NCBI GenBank assembly: GCA_902805475.1
Contig: CADCSX010000014.1
Coordinates: 372,001-436,000 of the forward strand
DNA: 64,000 bases
From: Entonaema liquescens
Taxonomy: Eukaryota; Ascomycota; Sordariomycetes; Xylariales; Xylariaceae
Reading direction: 5' to 3'
The notes below the pieces were generated by a model, which searched no databases, was not told the DNA's origin, and worked only from the letters and a program-made list of their open reading frames with translations. How positions within the stretch are numbered: position 1 is the first letter of the stretch; each line of letters opens with the position of its first letter. Shown piece after piece: positions 60,546-64,000 of this stretch. The translations under genes and the position numbers were made by a program.

Positions 60546-60741
60546 AATAAAGTAAAATTAATTTTATTTAAAATTAATATTTTTTTAATAAAAAAACACG
60601 GGCCATAACGTGCGACAAAAAGTAAAATTAATTTTTAATTTAAAAAAAAAATCAATTTTACCCGAAATTTATTTAAAATTGAAAATTACTATAATTTTTA
60701 TTTTAATTTTAACTTTATTTTTAACTTTAATTTTACTTTAA
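60546..60741 (+). repeat. Repeat R2, copy B
   Basis: Aligns to copy A over about 190 bp; differences are mostly transitions, with some A/T changes. The hairpin arms are partly preserved. Confidence 0.7.
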
Positions 60742-60870
60742 TAGTAAGGTAAAATCAATTTTGGGTAAGATTAATTTTTTTTTAATAAAGGGACACGGGT
60801 TATAATACGCAATAAAGGGTAAAATTAATTTTTAGTTTAAAAAAAAAATTTAATCTTATTTTTTATTCAT
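60742..60870 (+). repeat. Repeat R2, partial copy C, head-to-tail with B
   Basis: Follows copy B directly and is the least AT-biased version (GGTAAAATCAATTTTGGGTAAG; GGGACACGGGTTATAATACGC). It is truncated after the hairpin region. Confidence 0.65.
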
Positions 60871-63800
60871 TATTAACTTTAAATCCTTAAATAACCTTAA
60901 ATTCCCAATTAATCTTAAATCATTATTTAACTTTAAGTTAGATTTTTAATTAATAATCATTTTAAAAAAATAATATTTTTAAAATAATATTTATTAAGTA
61001 ATAAAGGATATATTAAATTGGTAATAATTATATAATATTTTATAAAAGTATTATATACGTAAAAATTGTATAAATATTATATATATTTTTATATAAATTT
61101 ATTATAATGTAATTGTATTTTTATTTAATATTTACTTTATTAAAAATTTAGAATTTCTTAATTTATGTATTACCAATTTTGAATAACTTTATTAATTTTA
61201 ATTAGTTAATTAATAAGTTAGTTAATTAATTTATTAATTAAATAATTAATAAATTATTTAATTAAATAAAATCTTATATTTTTATTTTAAAATATATTTA
61301 TATAATTATAATTAATTTAATGATTTTTAAAAAATTAAAGTTTATAAAAGTTTGTAAAATGAGATTAGTTAAAAATTATAAAATTTTATTATTAAATATA
61401 TATATAAAATTAAATATTTGTTATTTTTAATTAAATGTTATTTTAAAATAAAAATTAGGTTTTTTTTTTTAATATGTTATTTTATAGTTATTAATTGTAA
61501 GTTATATATATAAAATAATTTATTTAAATATAAAATATTTTTGTATTTTTTTAATCATTTATTAATTTTGTTAATATAATTTATAAGTTAATAATTTATA
61601 AAAATTAATAATTTAATTAAAAATATAATATATTAAAAAAATTTATAATTTTATAAATATAATATTTAAAAATTTTAAAATTTAATAAATTATATTTAAT
61701 TATATATTTAATGTAATGAAAAATTTAAAAAATAAATATAACAAAAATTATAAAAAATATATTTATATTTTATTATAATAATTTTTTAATAAATAAAGAA
61801 AAATTATTTAAATTTTTTAAAAATTTATATAAATTATTAATTTATAAATTACATTAATATTAATTATTTTTAATTATAACTTTAATTACATTTATAATTA
61901 AATTATTTCTAACGGATTTTATTTTTTTTGTTATTATGTAATAAATTTTTCGTTAAAAAAATTTATTTTTAACATTTTTTTATAAAAATAAAATTAAATA
62001 TAATTTTATATTAAATAATATATTAAAAATTTCTAAAATTTAATATATTATATTTAATTATTTTAAATTATAAATATTTTTAAATAATATTAATATTATA
62101 TATTTAAATATTAAATTAAATTAAATTAAATTATATAATATTATATATATATTATAATAAATATTTTTTAAAAATTAATAATAATTATATTATTTATAAC
62201 ACACATAATATTTTATTATATATTAATAAAATATTAATTATTAAAATTAATTTAGAAATTTTTATTTTAATTATTTAATACTCATATATAATTATAATTA
62301 TAATTATATATATAAAATATTAAAAAATTTAAATTTTTAATTTTTAATTTTTAATAATTATTATATATTATTTTATATAATTTATATTTAAATAATTATT
62401 AAATATTATAAAAATAATATTTATTATTATATTATTATTATTATTATTATATTATTATTATTATTATTTTTATTACATTATATTTATATATATAGCTTTT
62501 TATAATTTAAATATTATTAATATTTTTTTTTAATAAATTTTTAAATATTTAAGAATTTTATTATATTTTTATTAAAAAAAACTTAATTTGTTTTATTTAT
62601 TTTTAGTTTTTATTGTTATTTTTTAATAATATATTATTTAGTGATTATCTTTTATTTATATTTAATAATTTTTATTATTTTGTATCGATATTTTATTTAT
62701 TATTTTTTTATAAATTCTTTATTTTTCTTTCGTTTTTTACATAATATATAATTAATAATTTTATTAATAATATATAGTAATAATGTATTTAATAAGTACG
62801 GTTATTTTTTATATATATTAAAAAGGTATTATTTTCTTTTTTTATTAAGTATTTTTTTTTAAATATTTATTTTAAATATTTATTTTTTTTTTATTTTATT
62901 ATTTTTAATTATGTTTTATTATTAATTTATTACTTTAGGTAATAATAATAATAATAATAATAATTTTACTTTTTTATAAGATTATATATTTTTTAAATAT
63001 TTAAATTATTATTATTACTTTTATTTTTATATACTTTATTTTTATTTAATTTATATTTATTTCGAGCGCGGGTTAAATTTCTTTTTTTATATAAATTATT
63101 TAATAATATTTTTTAATTAATAAACTTATTATCATTACACTAAAATAATTATAAAGTATATTTAAATACGTTTTTTTTTTATTTTTTTTAATCTTTAATT
63201 TGCGTTTATTTAATTAACTTATATTAACTTTTTTTTTAAGGATTTAATAATATAGTTAAAAATTTAAATATTTTAATTTGTTTTTTAATTTTTTTTATAA
63301 TTTTTTTCGATAATATTTAAGGTTAAGTGCTTTTTAGAATTTAAGTTAAAATAACCTTTTTATATTATAAAGTTTTAAAAAGGATTTAATTACATTTTGT
63401 TATTATTATAAAATAACTTATATATAAATTTATTATAATTAAAAGATAATATACTTTTAAAATTACATTTTTTTATTATTCCACAAGTTAATAAAAACGT
63501 AAATAATACCGGGTTTAATTATAACGTTAATGAGATATAATTTTTAAGATATATTATTATTCTAATTATAATAAAATTTATTTTATCCGTTCGTTTTTTT
63601 ATTTTTTACGTTAATTTATTTTTTTTGGTTTTTGAATAAATAGTAGTTATTTTTTTACTTAAAGATTGTAAATTTTTTTAATAAGTTATTGTAAAATGTA
63701 TATTTTATTTTAAGATTTTTACTGTATTTATTAAAAAATTAGTAAAAAACGTGTTTAAATTATAATAAATTCGTATTTTTTTTTTTTTAAAGAAATATTT

Positions 63801-64000
63801 TTTTACCTTAAACCATTAAATTTATATGATTTTAAAAAAAGAAAGTTAAATAACATTATCTTTAATGTATTAAATAAATTTAAATTTATTAATAATAATA
63901 ACATTAATAAAGATGATGGTTTTTTTAAAGTTAATATTTTTTTTAATAATTTCTTTAAAGTTAAATAATAAATTATATTAATGTTAAAAAACCTTTAAGT

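Larger units (their letters stand above)
55600..64000. other. Extremely AT-rich, RIP-like block open at the window edge
   Basis: At least 8.3 kb of nearly pure A+T with no credible ORF. C and G survive mainly as isolated ACG/CGT, until G becomes more frequent past about 60.8 kb. It contains at least two families of internal repeats (listed separately) and many A/T microsatellites, for example (AAAAT)n at 60275-60300, (ATT)n at 62430-62470 and (AAT)n at 62941-62963. It is probably a nest of RIP-mutated transposons; a centromere or other heterochromatic domain is possible. Confidence 0.75.

Noticed and set aside
55600..64000. CRISPR-like array from evenly spaced CACGTG sites
   Set aside because: Eukaryotic window; units are 6-8 bp palindromes with variable A/T spacers and no repeat-spacer structure.

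Overview
This window is nuclear DNA of a filamentous ascomycete (Pezizomycotina, most likely a Sordariomycete; that placement is inference). The evidence is short GT-AG introns of about 50-100 nt with CTAAC-type branch sites, fungal-specific gene families (NRM1/WHI5-like, sedolisin and proteinase K-type secreted proteases, fungal GH30), and long blocks of nearly pure A+T that carry the transition-only signature of repeat-induced point mutation (RIP). All splice junctions were worked out by hand from reading frames and splice motifs.

Layout. 0.1-25.8 kb is a gene-dense housekeeping block: an NRM1/WHI5-like G1/S repressor, a small hypothetical protein, the giant HEAT-repeat protein LAA1, the mitochondrial translation factor TACO1, the COX assembly factor PET100, the GPI-anchor genes SMP3 and LAS21/GPI7, a conserved hypothetical protein, the ribosome-biogenesis RRM protein NOP4, and condensin CAP-G (YCG1). 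26.45-32.06 kb is one 5.6-kb LTR retrotransposon destroyed by RIP, with two 219-bp LTRs aligned without indels. 32.9-36.5 kb holds a rhomboid protease and the U5 snRNP protein DIB1. 37-44.6 kb holds three secreted degradative enzymes (sedolisin, GH30 glycosidase, subtilisin), all on the minus strand and each with a TATA box 115-145 bp upstream of its ATG. 44.6-53.6 kb is gene-poor, with one isocitrate-lyase/PEP-mutase-family gene, and is followed by a DUF1275 membrane protein and an intron-containing tRNA-Ser(GCU). From about 55.6 kb to the window edge is a second AT block of more than 8 kb, with several repeat families and an unusual cluster of CACGTG palindromes.

Functional groupings. TACO1 and PET100 are convergent neighbours, both serve cytochrome c oxidase biogenesis, and both have CCAAT boxes upstream. 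SMP3 and LAS21 are adjacent on one strand and act in one GPI-anchor pathway. The secreted-enzyme group suggests an extracellular nutrient-acquisition region next to transposon-derived, probably heterochromatic DNA.

Points for follow-up: the CACGTG array that survives in RIP-like DNA, the complementary RIP-free edges of the LTR pair, a reading-frame break at one sedolisin splice junction, an alternative reading frame for the NOP4 C-terminus, a GC-AG intron in LAS21, and four stop-free introns of 3n length.
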